Positions 52,920 to 63,053 of a stretch of 64,000 bases of DNA are shown piece after piece (the stretch's first letter is position 1; every line of letters begins with the position of its first letter). Source of the DNA: Roseovarius sp. M141 (GTDB lineage Bacteria; Pseudomonadota; Alphaproteobacteria; Rhodobacterales; Rhodobacteraceae); NCBI RefSeq assembly GCF_024355225.1, contig NZ_VCNH01000008.1, forward strand, positions 3,162,001 through 3,226,000, given 5' to 3'. The position numbers and the translations under genes are program-made. The notes under the pieces were generated by a model, which ran no database searches, was not told the DNA's origin, and was given only the letters and a program-made list of their open reading frames with translations.

Positions 52920-54584
52920 TCACCCCCCGCTCTTGTCCCGCCAGCGGTTTACGATGGGATAGCGCCGATCCAGCCAGAAGGCGTGCTTGCTCAGCCGTGT
53001 GCCCGGCGCCGATTGGAATCTTTTGTATTCGCTGATATAAATTAGGTTCTCGACCTTCTTCACATCCGCAAGGTCATAGCCCGCAGCGACGCAGTCGGCC
53101 ACGCTCGCATTCCCATCGATCAGCAGCTCAAGTATCCCGTCCAGCACCGGGTAATCGGGCAGCGAATCACTGTCCTTTTGATCGTCCCGCAGTTCGGCCG
53201 AGGGGGGCTTGTCTATGATGCGGTTTGCGATCACCTCGCCCTTTGGTCCCATCATCCAGTCGCGATGATGCGCATTGCGCCAGCGGCAAATGTCGAACAC
53301 CCGCGTCTTGTAGAGGTCCTTGATCGGGTTGTAGCCGCCATTCATGTCGCCATAGATGGTGGCGTATCCCACTGCCACCTCGGATTTATTGCCCGTGGTC
53401 AGCAGCATTTCGCCGAATTTGTTGGACATCGCCATCAGCAGCAGGCCGCGCAGGCGGGACTGGATGTTCTCCTCGGTCACATCTGGCTCGGCCCCCTCAA
53501 ACAGGGGTGCCAGTGTCGCGGTGATCGCCGCGCGCCCCTCTGAAATCGGGACAAAATCATAGCGGCAGCCCAGCGCCTCGGCCACGGCCTGCGCGTCGTC
53601 CAGCGAAGCCTGCGACGTATATTCCGAGGGCAGCATGACACAGCGCACGTTGTCTGCGCCCAGCGCATCGGCGGCGATAACGGCGACGATGGCCGAATCG
53701 ATTCCGCCCGACAGCCCCAGCAGAACCTGTTTGAAGCCTGCCTTGCGCAGGTAATCGCGCAGGGCGACGACCATTGCGTGATAATCCTGCTCCAGATTAT
53801 CCGGGATGTGGGCCAGATCGCCCTTCTGCGCAGTCCAGCCCTGCGGCCCGCGCGTGAAATCGACATGCGCCAGCCCCGCCTCGAACAGCGGCATCTGCAC
53901 GGCCAGAGCGCCGCCGGGGTTCAGCACGAAACTGCCGCCATCAAATACCTGATCGTCCTGCGCGCCGGTCATGTTGAGGTAGACCAGCGGCAGGCCCGTC
54001 TCGATCACGCGGCTGACCATGATGGTCTGGCGCACCTCCATCTTGCCGCGGTAATAGGGCGATCCGTTGGGCACCAGCAGCAATTCCGCCCCCGTTTCGG
54101 CCAGCGTTTCGGCCACATCCTCGTGCCAGGCATCCTCGCAAATGGGGCTGCCGATGCGCAGGTCCCCAACGGTATAAGGCCCGCTCAGCGGCGCCGACCC
54201 GTATAGCCGCACCTCGTCAAAGACCGTTTCATTCGGCAGGTGGTGTTTAAGCACGCACGCCGTGACCTTGCCCCCCTGAAGCACGTAATAGGCATTGCAC
54301 AGTTCGGCCCCTTCCAGAGCCGGACCGCCGATGCCAATCGCCGGACCGTCCGCGCAGTCAACCGCCAGCGCGTGGATCGCGGCGATCGCCGTCTGATGAA
54401 AGGCGGGCTTCAGCACCAGATCCTGCGTGTTGTAGCCGGTGATGAACATCTCGGGCAGCGCCAGCATATCCGCGCCAGCGTCAACGGCGGCGTTCCATGC
54501 GGCGCGGGCCTGCGCGGCGTTGCCGTCAATATCCCCCACCGTGGGGTTATGCTGGGCAAGAGTCAGGCGGAAGCTGTCGGACAT
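52920..54584 (-). CDS. nadE: Glutamine-dependent NAD+ synthetase
   Basis: This is a 554-residue two-domain enzyme. The N-terminal nitrilase-type glutaminase has the triad Glu45 (LPEMF), Lys113 (VLKHHLP) and Cys149 (PICEDAW). The C-terminal synthetase has the ATP pyrophosphatase P-loop SGGIDS (292-297) and TTGNKSE. It converts deamido-NAD+ to NAD+ with glutamine as nitrogen source. GAAGGAAA lies before the ATG. It is divergent from the MORN gene. Confidence 0.95.
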   Translation of the reverse strand: MSDSFRLTLAQHNPTVGDIDGNAAQARAAWNAAVDAGADMLALPEMFITGYNTQDLVLKPAFHQTAIAAIHALAVDCADGPAIGIGGPALEGAELCNAYYVLQGGKVTACVLKHHLPNETVFDEVRLYGSAPLSGPYTVGDLRIGSPICEDAWHEDVAETLAETGAELLLVPNGSPYYRGKMEVRQTIMVSRVIETGLPLVYLNMTGAQDDQVFDGGSFVLNPGGALAVQMPLFEAGLAHVDFTRGPQGWTAQKGDLAHIPDNLEQDYHAMVVALRDYLRKAGFKQVLLGLSGGIDSAIVAVIAADALGADNVRCVMLPSEYTSQASLDDAQAVAEALGCRYDFVPISEGRAAITATLAPLFEGAEPDVTEENIQSRLRGLLLMAMSNKFGEMLLTTGNKSEVAVGYATIYGDMNGGYNPIKDLYKTRVFDICRWRNAHHRDWMMGPKGEVIANRIIDKPPSAELRDDQKDSDSLPDYPVLDGILELLIDGNASVADCVAAGYDLADVKKVENLIYISEYKRFQSAPGTRLSKHAFWLDRRYPIVNRWRDKSGG

Positions 54585-54780
54585 GGGCGTTTCCTTCTTT
54601 GGTCCCGCCCTGATCTAGAGTGTTTTTGCGCCAACCCCAATCGCGGAATGGTCAAAATGTACCCCAGCGGGCGCCACCGCGCCGTTAGGGACGAATCGCG
54701 TTGCCCCGAGGGGGTCCGTCCAGTAGTTTTGCCCGAAAGCTGCGCCCAAGGGTGCGGCGACAGGGCATCCGGGGCACAGC

Positions 54781-56334
54781 ATGGTATCCAAATCGACACG
54801 ACCGATCGTTTTCGCCGCATCACTGGGGCTGATCGCAGGGGTGCTAAGCACTGGGCTGACGGCTCAGGACAGCGCGATCCAGACCAAACAATATGATGAT
54901 GGCGGCGTCTACGAGGGCACGTTCAAGGACGGGCTTCAGCACGGCACCGGCACCTACACCCTGCCAAACGGCTATGAATACAGCGGCGACTGGAACGAGG
55001 GTGAGATCAAGGGCAAGGGCACCGCACGCTTTCCCAACGGGTCGGTCTACGAGGGCGAATTCGCACTGGGCAAGCCGAACGGCACCGGCAAGATCGTGTT
55101 TACCGATGGCGGCACCTTCGAGGGCGGCTGGGTCAATGGCAAGATCACCGGGCGCGGCATCGCCGTCTATGCCAACGGGGTGCGCTATGAGGGCGAATTC
55201 CTGAACGCCATGCATCATGGGCGCGGCACGATGACCTCGCCGGGGGGCTATGTTTACGAGGGCGACTGGGTCGAGGGCGTCAAGGACGGTCAGGCATCGA
55301 TCACCTATCCCGACGGCGCCACCTACGAGGGCGAAGTGAAACGCGGCGCGCGCGATGGCCAGGGAACGCTGACCATGCCGGACGGGCTGATCTATACCGG
55401 CCTGTGGAAAGACGGCCAGATTAACGGGATGGGCAAGCTGACCCAGCCCAATGGCGACGTCTACGAGGGCGCGCTGGTCGCCGGGCGACGCGAGGGGAAA
55501 GGCCGCGTCGTCTATGATAACGGCGACGTCTACGAGGGCGATTTCGCCAACGACAAACGCGACGGTCAGGGCATTTTCACCGGCACCGATGGTTATGTCT
55601 ACAAAGGCAGCTGGGTGGCGGGCAAGATTTCAGGCACTGGCCGCGTCACCTATCCCGACGGGTCAGTCTACGAGGGTGAATTCCGCGATGATCTGGCCAA
55701 TGGCGAGGGTAAGATCACCTATCCCGACGGCGCCACATATGACGGCCAATGGACCGATGGCGTGATCGAGGGGCAAGGCCGCGCCACCTATCCCAGCGGT
55801 TTGATCTATGAGGGCATGTTCAAGGCCGCGCGCAACCACGGCCAGGGCGTGATGACCTACGCCGACGGCTATCGCTATGAGGGCGAGTGGGCAAATGGCG
55901 AACGTCAGGGTCAGGGCACCGCCACCTACCCCGACGGCACCGTCTATAGCGGCGGCTTTGTGAACGGGCAGCGCGACGGCACCGGCAAGATCGTGATGCC
56001 CGACGGTTTCGTCTACGAGGGCGACTGGAAGGACGGCGAAATCAACGGCACCGGCGTTGCGACCTATGTGAACGGCGACGTCTATGAGGGCCTTTTTGTC
56101 GATGGCAAGCGGCAGGGCGCAGGCACGATGCGCTATGCCTCGGGACAGGTCGAAAGCGGCGAGTGGCAGGACGGCGCATTGCCGGTCGGCGCGCCCCCCG
56201 GCGACGCTGCCGCCGCGCCGGGCACCCCGGCCGAGGCCGCGCCCGATACAGCGCCCAGCGTTACGCGCGATTCTTTGCCGCAACGGGGCAGCACCGAACT
56301 TGCGACACCGGATAACGGCACCGCCATAGAGTAA
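54781..56334 (+). CDS. Exported MORN-repeat protein
   Basis: This is a 517-residue protein with a signal-peptide-like start (PIVFAASLGLIAGVLSTGLTA) followed by about 18-19 MORN units of 23 residues (about residues 43-470), each of the form (V/T)YEGxF-xG-xxGxGxxxYPDG. The last unit (ESGEW) is degenerate. An Ala/Pro-rich tail of about 45 residues follows. MORN arrays form long open beta-sheet hairpins that bind lipids or proteins. Such long arrays are known from eukaryotes and some bacteria; here it probably lies in the periplasm or on the surface. No enzyme domain is attached. Confidence 0.88.
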   Translation: MVSKSTRPIVFAASLGLIAGVLSTGLTAQDSAIQTKQYDDGGVYEGTFKDGLQHGTGTYTLPNGYEYSGDWNEGEIKGKGTARFPNGSVYEGEFALGKPNGTGKIVFTDGGTFEGGWVNGKITGRGIAVYANGVRYEGEFLNAMHHGRGTMTSPGGYVYEGDWVEGVKDGQASITYPDGATYEGEVKRGARDGQGTLTMPDGLIYTGLWKDGQINGMGKLTQPNGDVYEGALVAGRREGKGRVVYDNGDVYEGDFANDKRDGQGIFTGTDGYVYKGSWVAGKISGTGRVTYPDGSVYEGEFRDDLANGEGKITYPDGATYDGQWTDGVIEGQGRATYPSGLIYEGMFKAARNHGQGVMTYADGYRYEGEWANGERQGQGTATYPDGTVYSGGFVNGQRDGTGKIVMPDGFVYEGDWKDGEINGTGVATYVNGDVYEGLFVDGKRQGAGTMRYASGQVESGEWQDGALPVGAPPGDAAAAPGTPAEAAPDTAPSVTRDSLPQRGSTELATPDNGTAIE

Positions 56335-56370
56335 CCGGCGCATCCCTGCGTCCAAAACCCGAGGATTCCA

Positions 56371-56814
56371 ATGCCCCATACCGGATCATGCCTGTGCGGC
56401 GCGGCCAAGTTCACCATCACCACGCCCATCGCGGAAACCTACGCCTGCCACTGCGCTATGTGCCGCAAATGGACGGGCGGCATTGCGCTGGCCATTGAAA
56501 CCCCGCCAGACGGCCTGACTGTAGACGCGGGCGACACCATCCAGACCTATGCCTCGTCCGAGTGGGGTGAGCGGGCGTTTTGCACGGCATGTGGCAGCGG
56601 GCTTTATTATCGATTCATCGCGCCGGGGCCGCAGAACGGCACATACTATGTCAATCTGGGCGCGCTGGACGATCCCGACGGCATCCCGCTGACCGGAGAG
56701 CTGTTCATCGACGCCAAGCCGGACGGCTACGCGCTGGAGGGGAACCACAAGCGCATTACCAGTACCGAGTTCTTCGCAATGATCGAAGAGGCGACCGGCA
56801 GCGCGCCGGCCTAA
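56371..56814 (+). CDS. GFA/CENP-V family protein
   Basis: This is a 147-residue protein of the glutathione-dependent formaldehyde-activating (GFA) family. Zinc ligands are CLCG, CHCAMC and CTACGSGL. Family members are often annotated as S-hydroxymethylglutathione synthase, but most have no proven activity. Its stop overlaps the end of the convergent holA gene by four bases. Confidence 0.88.
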   Translation: MPHTGSCLCGAAKFTITTPIAETYACHCAMCRKWTGGIALAIETPPDGLTVDAGDTIQTYASSEWGERAFCTACGSGLYYRFIAPGPQNGTYYVNLGALDDPDGIPLTGELFIDAKPDGYALEGNHKRITSTEFFAMIEEATGSAPA

Positions 56815-57836
56815 CGCCCCCCCATCATCGCAAGGCGGATCAGCGCCCGTTCGACCAGGGCCATCTGCGGCGCGGTCTGATTGGCCGAGCGCAGGGCAAG
56901 ATCCGTTTCCGTCAGCAGACTCAGCGCATCTTCCAGCCGGGCGGCGCCCCATGCCTGCGCCTGCCGCTGCATCCGGTCGCGACGCGGCCCGAACACCGGC
57001 GGGCGCATCCGCGCGATGCCTTGGCTCACGCCGCCGGGATCGGACGCCGCCGTATAGAGCGTGCGAAAATGCCGCGTCCCCGCAATGCACAGGCCGACGG
57101 GCTGCACCCCTTGGGCGCGCAGGCGCTTCATCATCGGGCCGATCTCGCCCGACCGGGCCTCGGCCACGATATGCAGGATATCATCCAGATCTGCCTCGAC
57201 CGAGGCAGGCGCGCAGGCGGCGATATCCTCGGGGCTGAGCGGCGTGTCGTCATCGAGTTTATACAGCGACAGCTTGTCCATGGTCTGGCGAAAATCGCCC
57301 GGGTCCAGCGCACGCGCCAGATCGTGCAGGTCGCGCAGCGCGTCCTGCCCGATATTCTTCAACCCCGATTTCGCCAGTGTTTCCTCGATTTCGGCGCGGC
57401 TGGGCGGTTCGTCATAGATGGCGGCGGCATAGGCGTTCTTGTGTGTCTCGAACGCCTTGCGCAGCTTGGATGTGGGTTTCAGTTGCCCACCCGTCACGAT
57501 GATCTGCGCATCCCCGTCGCGCCAATCCTCCAGCGCGGCGAGGATGGGGGCCGCCAGCGCCTCGGTCGCGTCCTCGACAAACGCGACGCGTGGGCCGGGG
57601 AAAAAACTGGCCGCCTTCACCGCATCATTCAGGCGCGCGGGATCCTTGCGCAGATCGCCGGCGAGCATGCGGGCGACGCGCATTTCCTCTTCGCCGGTGG
57701 GGCCGACGAGGGCCGCGATCACTTCGGCCCGGCGCAGGGCGATGCGCATCGCGTCGGCGCCATAAATCAGCAGGCCAGCACGCGCCGGATCAGGGCGCGC
57801 GAAATAGCCGGGCGCATCGCGAGCCGATAGTTTCAT
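56811..57836 (-). CDS. holA: DNA polymerase III subunit delta
   Basis: This is a 341-residue clamp-loader subunit. LLIYGADAMRI and the helical AAA+ -like domains match HolA, with FRTLYTAASDP and RMRPPVFGPRRDRM in the C-terminal collar domain. It opens the beta clamp during replication. The start overlaps the lptE stop by four bases. Confidence 0.9.
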   Translation of the reverse strand: MKLSARDAPGYFARPDPARAGLLIYGADAMRIALRRAEVIAALVGPTGEEEMRVARMLAGDLRKDPARLNDAVKAASFFPGPRVAFVEDATEALAAPILAALEDWRDGDAQIIVTGGQLKPTSKLRKAFETHKNAYAAAIYDEPPSRAEIEETLAKSGLKNIGQDALRDLHDLARALDPGDFRQTMDKLSLYKLDDDTPLSPEDIAACAPASVEADLDDILHIVAEARSGEIGPMMKRLRAQGVQPVGLCIAGTRHFRTLYTAASDPGGVSQGIARMRPPVFGPRRDRMQRQAQAWGAARLEDALSLLTETDLALRSANQTAPQMALVERALIRLAMMGGR

Positions 57837-58324
57837 GGGCCGAAGCTGGGCGCGGCAACAATCAACCGCGTGACGATCTGCTCGGCCATTATATTCATCA
57901 ACCGCTCGCGGGCATCCTTCTCGGCCGCCTGTGTCGCCACGGTCGTGCCAGAGGCGGAGTAGCCGGTGAAATTATCGACCTTGCCCGAAGCAACGACAGC
58001 CTGCGTATCCAGATCGCGCAGCGCATAGGTGACGCCGCCCAAAAGGTTGTAGCGGGTCGTCACGTTGTCCTGTGAAATGGCAATGGATTCGACGAACATC
58101 GTGATGGCATAGCTCAGCCCGTATCGCCCCGGATTGGCCCGCCCCAACCGCGTTTCCAGCTCGCGCGTCAGCAGATAGGCATCGCGCGTGATCGGTTCAT
58201 CAACCAGCACCTGCCCCTGCAGCGCGGTGCCTGCGCCATCCGGGCCGTAGACCGGCGTAAATCCGCAGGCCGCAAGCGCGGCGAGCGCCGCAAGGCAAAA
58301 GCTGCGCCTGTTAAATGACGACAT
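57833..58324 (-). CDS. lptE: LPS assembly lipoprotein LptE
   Basis: This is a 163-residue lipoprotein with lipobox LAAC (Cys20) followed by [10 protein letters not shown], the conserved LptE start. It plugs the LptD barrel in the outer membrane and helps place lipopolysaccharide on the surface. It overlaps leuS upstream by 14 bases and holA downstream by four bases. Confidence 0.9.
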   Translation of the reverse strand: MSSFNRRSFCLAALAALAACGFTPVYGPDGAGTALQGQVLVDEPITRDAYLLTRELETRLGRANPGRYGLSYAITMFVESIAISQDNVTTRYNLLGGVTYALRDLDTQAVVASGKVDNFTGYSASGTTVATQAAEKDARERLMNIMAEQIVTRLIVAAPSFGP

Positions 58325-60857
58325 TGACGATCCTGCCGGGGACGACGATGATTTTCCTGGGCTGGGCCCCTTCCAGCGCACGCTGCACAGCATCGGTCGC
58401 CAGCGCAATTTTTTCAACCTCGTCCTTCGGCATGTCCTGCGGCACCTGAATTTCGGCACGCCGCTTGCCGTTGATCTGGACCGGCAGGGTGACCGAATCG
58501 TCCTGCATCATCGCCGGGTCCGCCACCGGCCATGGCGCAACGGCGATCAGCCCCTCGCCGCCCAGCATCTGCCACATCTCTTCGGCCAGGTGGGGCGTCA
58601 TCGGCGACATCAGCTGCGCCAGCGTGCGGGCCGCCTGCCGCTTGGCCTCTGTGCCTGCATCGCTTTTGCTCAGGCTGCCGGTAAAGGCATAAAGCCGTGC
58701 AATTGCCGCGTTGAAGCCAAACGATTCGACCCCGCCGGTGACATCATGGATCGTTTTGTGCATCTCGCGCAGCAGCGCCTCGTCCTCGTCTGGCGCGCCC
58801 TCCTCGGCGGCGCATGCGATCTGGGTGGCAATGCGCCAGACGCGCGACAAATGCTTGTGTGCGGCCTCGGCGCCCGAGGCGGTCCATTCCACGTCCCGTT
58901 CGGGCGGGCTGTCGGACAGCACGAACCAGCGGGCCGTGTCGGCACCGTAGGCGTCGATGATCTGCGCAGGGTCGACGACGTTCTTTTTGGATTTCGACAT
59001 CTTGGCCGAGGGGATGATCTGCACGGGCGTGCCATCAGCCAGTTTGCCGTCCTGCACATCCTCCGGCAGGTGATAGACAGGGCGGCCATTGTCGCCCGCC
59101 GTCTGGTATATCTCGTGCGTCACCATCCCTTGGGTAAAGAGCGCGTTGAACGGCTCGGACGCGCTTTTCGGCAGATGCCCGGTGACATGCATCGCGCGGG
59201 CAAAGAAGCGGCTATAAAGCAGGTGAAGAATCGCATGCTCGACACCGCCGATATACTGATCGACATTCATCCAGTATTCCGCCGCCGCGACATCGGTCGG
59301 CGTATCGGCATGGGGCGCGGTGAAGCGGATGAAATACCACGAACTGTCGACAAATGTGTCCATCGTGTCCGTCTCGCGCCGCGCGGCGGCGCCGCATTTC
59401 GGGCACGGCGCTTGCCGCCAAGTCGGGTGGCGGTCCAGCGGGTTGCCCGGCACGTCGAAAGTGACATCGTCGGGCAGGCGGATCGGCAGGTTTTCCTTTT
59501 TCTCCGGCACCACGCCGCAGGCATCGCAATGCACGACGGGAATCGGGCAACCCCAATAGCGCTGGCGCGACAGGCCCCAATCGCGCAGGCGGTATTTCGT
59601 CACGCCCTGCCCCACGCCATTGGCTTCGCAGAAATCGATGGTCGCATCGATGGCCTCGGCGCCGGTGCGCCAGGACGCGCCCGCAAAGTCGCTGACGTAA
59701 TGAACCTTTTCGGTCTTGGCCGGGACATACGCCTCGCTCAGGTGCGTATCCGCGTCCTCGGACGGCAAAAAGGCCGGGATGATCGGCAGGCTGTATTTGG
59801 TGGCAAACTCGAAATCGCGCTGGTCATGGGCCGGGCAGCCGAAAACCGCGCCGGTGCCGTAATCCATCAGGATGAAGTTGGCGACGTAAACCGGCAATTT
59901 CCATGCCGTATCAAAGGGGTGACGCACGGTCAGACCGGTGTCATAGCCGCGCTTTTCCGCCTTTTCCAGCGCCTCCTCGGTGGTGCCACCCCTGCGGCAC
60001 TCGGCGTTGAACCGGGCCAGGTCGGCATCGTCCTTCTCCAGATGTTTCGCCAGCGGGTGATCGGGCGAAATGCCGACAAAACTGGCGCCCATCAGGGTAT
60101 CGGGGCGGGTCGTGTAGACTTCGACCCGGTCAAACCCTTCGGGGCCGTCATTGAGACCAAACGCGAATTGCAGCCCGCGTGATTTGCCGATCCAGTTCTC
60201 CTGCATCAGGCGCACCTTGGCGGGCCAGTTATCCAGCGTATCCAGCGCCTCCAGCAGTTCCTCGGCCATGTCCGAGATCGCAAAGAACCACTGTGTCAGC
60301 TCGCGGCGCTCGACCTCGGCGCCGCTGCGCCAGCCGCGGCCGTTTTCGACCTGCTCATTGGCCAGAACGGTCATGTCGACAGGATCCCAGTTCACGACCG
60401 CGTTCTTGCGATAGACCAGCCCGGCCTCCAGCATGTCCAGGAACAGCGCCTGCTGCTGGCCGTAATATTCCGGATCGCAGGTGGCGAATTCGCGGCTCCA
60501 GTCGATGCTCAGGCCCAGCGGCTTCATCTGGGCGCGCATGTCGGCGATGTTCTGATAAGTCCAGTCCTTGGGGTGGCCGCCCGAGGCCATCGCCGCATTC
60601 TCGGCGGGCATGCCGAACGCGTCCCAGCCCATCGGGTGCAGCACGTTATGGCCCGTCGCCAGCTTGTGCCGCGCGATAACGTCCCCCATCGTGTAGTTAC
60701 GCACATGGCCCATGTGGATGCGCCCCGATGGGTAGGGAAACATTTCCAGCACGTAATATTTCGGCTTGGACGGATCATGGCCCGCGCGGAAAATCCCGGC
60801 CTCGTCCCAGGCCTTGCGCCAGTTGGCTTCGATCTCGGTAGCGGAATAGCGGGACAT
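58311..60857 (-). CDS. leuS: Leucyl-tRNA synthetase
   Basis: This is an 848-residue class Ia synthetase. The HIGH motif appears as [10 protein letters not shown] (about residues 42-51) and KMSKS as AKMSKSKKN. The CP1 editing domain lies between ([15 protein letters not shown]). A zinc site CDACG...CPKCG is present in the middle. ATG 60857 gives the usual N-terminus; the frame extends further but without similarity. It starts the leuS-lptE-holA operon. Confidence 0.95.
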   Translation of the reverse strand: MSRYSATEIEANWRKAWDEAGIFRAGHDPSKPKYYVLEMFPYPSGRIHMGHVRNYTMGDVIARHKLATGHNVLHPMGWDAFGMPAENAAMASGGHPKDWTYQNIADMRAQMKPLGLSIDWSREFATCDPEYYGQQQALFLDMLEAGLVYRKNAVVNWDPVDMTVLANEQVENGRGWRSGAEVERRELTQWFFAISDMAEELLEALDTLDNWPAKVRLMQENWIGKSRGLQFAFGLNDGPEGFDRVEVYTTRPDTLMGASFVGISPDHPLAKHLEKDDADLARFNAECRRGGTTEEALEKAEKRGYDTGLTVRHPFDTAWKLPVYVANFILMDYGTGAVFGCPAHDQRDFEFATKYSLPIIPAFLPSEDADTHLSEAYVPAKTEKVHYVSDFAGASWRTGAEAIDATIDFCEANGVGQGVTKYRLRDWGLSRQRYWGCPIPVVHCDACGVVPEKKENLPIRLPDDVTFDVPGNPLDRHPTWRQAPCPKCGAAARRETDTMDTFVDSSWYFIRFTAPHADTPTDVAAAEYWMNVDQYIGGVEHAILHLLYSRFFARAMHVTGHLPKSASEPFNALFTQGMVTHEIYQTAGDNGRPVYHLPEDVQDGKLADGTPVQIIPSAKMSKSKKNVVDPAQIIDAYGADTARWFVLSDSPPERDVEWTASGAEAAHKHLSRVWRIATQIACAAEEGAPDEDEALLREMHKTIHDVTGGVESFGFNAAIARLYAFTGSLSKSDAGTEAKRQAARTLAQLMSPMTPHLAEEMWQMLGGEGLIAVAPWPVADPAMMQDDSVTLPVQINGKRRAEIQVPQDMPKDEVEKIALATDAVQRALEGAQPRKIIVVPGRIVNVVI

Positions 60858-61006
60858 GGCGGCGGCTTTCACTGGGGCAAATACGTCAGGTCCGGTGATA
60901 GGCGCAGAGGCGCGCATCGTCCAGTGGGCGCCGCAAATTTGCAAGGCTTGCGGGCGCGCGGGCCACGCCTATAAGCGATGCGGACGATGCAGCGCAGGCA
61001 AGGCCC

Positions 61007-62257
61007 ATGAAAATCCTCTTTATCCACCAGAATTTTCCCGGCCAGTTCAAGCATCTGGCCCCTGCCCTGGCCGCACGCGGGGATGACTGCACCGCCCTGA
61101 CGCTGAAGGTGAAAGAGCCTGTCACCTGGAAGGGCGTGCGCGTTCTGCCCTATACGCTGCCCCAGCGCCCCGGCCAAAGCGTACACCCCTGGCTGGTCGA
61201 TCTGGATAGCAAGGTCACGCGCGGCGAGGCATGTTGGCGCGCCGCGCGCGCGCTGGCCGATCAGGGCTATGCGCCCGATCTGATTCTGGCGCATCCCGGC
61301 TGGGGCGAATCGATGTTCCTGCGCGATCTGTGGCCGCAGGCGCGCATCGGTCTTTATTGCGAGCTGTACCACGAGGCCGGGTATCCCCACCTCGATTTCG
61401 ACCCAGAATTTCGCGCGCGCGAGCCCGAGGTGCAGCCACTGCGCATCCGGCTGAAGAACCTCAACAACCATCTGCATTTCCCACGCGCCGAGGCCGGGAT
61501 CAGCCCCACCGCGTTTCAGGCAGACACGTTTCCCGCCGAATTTCGCCGCCGCATCACCGTGGCGCATGATGGCATAGACACGGCATTCTCAGCGCCCGAT
61601 CCGGGCGTCACGCTCCAGATGAAGGGCTGCGAAGAATACACACGCGAGACGGAAATCATCACCTTCATCAACCGCAACCTAGAGCCGTATCGCGGCTATC
61701 ACATCTTCATGCGCGCCCTTCCGGACCTGCTGCGCAACCGCCCGAACGCGCGCATCATAATCATCGGCGGCGACGAGGTCAGCTATGGCAGCCCGCCGCC
61801 CAAGGGCCGCACATGGAAGCAGATATTCCGCGACGAGGTGCAAGGCCAGATCACGCCAAACGATTGGCACCGTGTGCATTTTCTGGGCCGTATCCCGCAT
61901 GACCAGTTCACCCGCGTGCTGCAAATCAGCCGCGTGCATGTCTACCTGACCTATCCTTTCGTCCTCAGCTGGTCCCTGCTGAAGACAATGTCCTGCGGCG
62001 CCGCGATCGTCGCCAGCGATACCGCCCCTGTGCGCGAGGTCATCGCGCATGATCAGACCGGGCGGCTGGTCGATTTCTTTGACCGCGCGGGACTGGTGCG
62101 CGAGGTCTGCGACCTTCTGGAGAACAGCGCCCTGCGCGACCGGCTGAGCACGGCGGCACGGCAGTTGATGGTCGAGAATTACGATCTGGAGAAGGTCTGC
62201 CTCCCCCGGCAGATCGCGTGGGTGGATGATGTCATGCGGATGCCGCTTGTCATCTAA
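61007..62257 (+). CDS. Family 4 glycosyltransferase
   Basis: This is a 416-residue GT-B enzyme. MKILFIHQNFPGQFKHLAP opens the acceptor domain. The nucleotide-sugar domain has INRNLEPYRGYHIFMRALP (about 225), IIGGDEVSYG, VHFLGRIPHDQF and the ALSWSLLKTMSCGAAIVASD region with the conserved glutamate replaced by SLLK. It should build part of a surface glycan; substrates are unknown. It lies on the plus strand between leuS and the DUF3576 lipoprotein, which are both minus. Confidence 0.87.
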   Translation: MKILFIHQNFPGQFKHLAPALAARGDDCTALTLKVKEPVTWKGVRVLPYTLPQRPGQSVHPWLVDLDSKVTRGEACWRAARALADQGYAPDLILAHPGWGESMFLRDLWPQARIGLYCELYHEAGYPHLDFDPEFRAREPEVQPLRIRLKNLNNHLHFPRAEAGISPTAFQADTFPAEFRRRITVAHDGIDTAFSAPDPGVTLQMKGCEEYTRETEIITFINRNLEPYRGYHIFMRALPDLLRNRPNARIIIIGGDEVSYGSPPPKGRTWKQIFRDEVQGQITPNDWHRVHFLGRIPHDQFTRVLQISRVHVYLTYPFVLSWSLLKTMSCGAAIVASDTAPVREVIAHDQTGRLVDFFDRAGLVREVCDLLENSALRDRLSTAARQLMVENYDLEKVCLPRQIAWVDDVMRMPLVI

Positions 62258-62317
62258 CCAAAGCGTTTCGCGAAAAGCTGCGCCGCTGCGACGACATATC
62301 GCGCCGGTCCGCGCATG

Positions 62318-62340
62318 AAAAAGGGGCGACACCGCGCCCC
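62318..62340 (-). terminator. Terminator after the DUF3576 gene
   Basis: GGGGCG pairs with CGCCCC over a six-base loop, followed by TTTTT on the minus strand. It lies about 48 bases past the stop at 62389 and may also end the convergent glycosyltransferase transcript. Confidence 0.75.
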
Positions 62341-62388
62341 CTTGTCGAATATGTAGCAGCATTGCCGGCCGGTTGCCCGGCCTTACCC

Positions 62389-62889
62389 TCAGTATTTACC
62401 GGCCTGAATACGCAGCTGCCGCGCGCGCGACAGGATCGCATCCTCGACCGCGCGCTGCGTGCCTGCGGCGACCGTCCCTGACTGCGTGGACAGCGAAAGG
62501 TTGAGCGATCGCGCATCCAGCGCCGGATCGCTGATCAGGATCGTCGCGCGATAGGCGCGCCCGCCGCCCGGCGGGGTGCCGTAGCCGGTGGAAATCACAC
62601 CGGTAAAGGGATCTGCCGTCTGGACCGGCAGGAAATCCAGCACCTGAAGCGATGCCGTCCAAAGGAAGCGGTTCACCTTGATGCCTGCTTCCTTGCCTTG
62701 GAAGATCTCGAAAATACTACCACCGGATTCACCCGGTTTGGCATCCACACGCGCGGGGCCTTTGGCCTCCTTGCCGCTTTCGACCACGACCGCGTTGGGG
62801 TCGAATCTCGGCGGCTCGTCACCGCAGGCCGCGAGCATGCCGAGGGCCGCAATTGCGATCACCGCGCGATTTAGCGAAAGAAGCATCAT
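62389..62889 (-). CDS. DUF3576 lipoprotein
   Basis: This is a 166-residue lipoprotein with lipobox LAAC (Cys22) and a C-terminal DUF3576 domain (VNRFLWTASLQVLDFLPVQ...), of unknown function. The start may be ATG 62889 or 62886. Near leuS-lptE-holA it probably belongs to the envelope group. Confidence 0.85.
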   Translation of the reverse strand: MMLLSLNRAVIAIAALGMLAACGDEPPRFDPNAVVVESGKEAKGPARVDAKPGESGGSIFEIFQGKEAGIKVNRFLWTASLQVLDFLPVQTADPFTGVISTGYGTPPGGGRAYRATILISDPALDARSLNLSLSTQSGTVAAGTQRAVEDAILSRARQLRIQAGKY

Positions 62890-63053
62890 AATACCGTCCG
62901 ACGTTGCCTTTTCTCCTAGTAACCAACGCGCGCCCATGGGGCAAGCTGTTTGCAGACGGCATGGACGACGGCGGCGGATATGACGCTTTGCATCCCGTCG
63001 GCGGGGGTGGTTAGATAGGGGCGTTATTTCGCCACCAATCAACGAGTTCGCCC

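Noticed and set aside
56811..56814. Possible frameshift because GFA and holA genes overlap
   Set aside because: The genes are convergent with complete C-termini; a four-base overlap of stop codons is normal.
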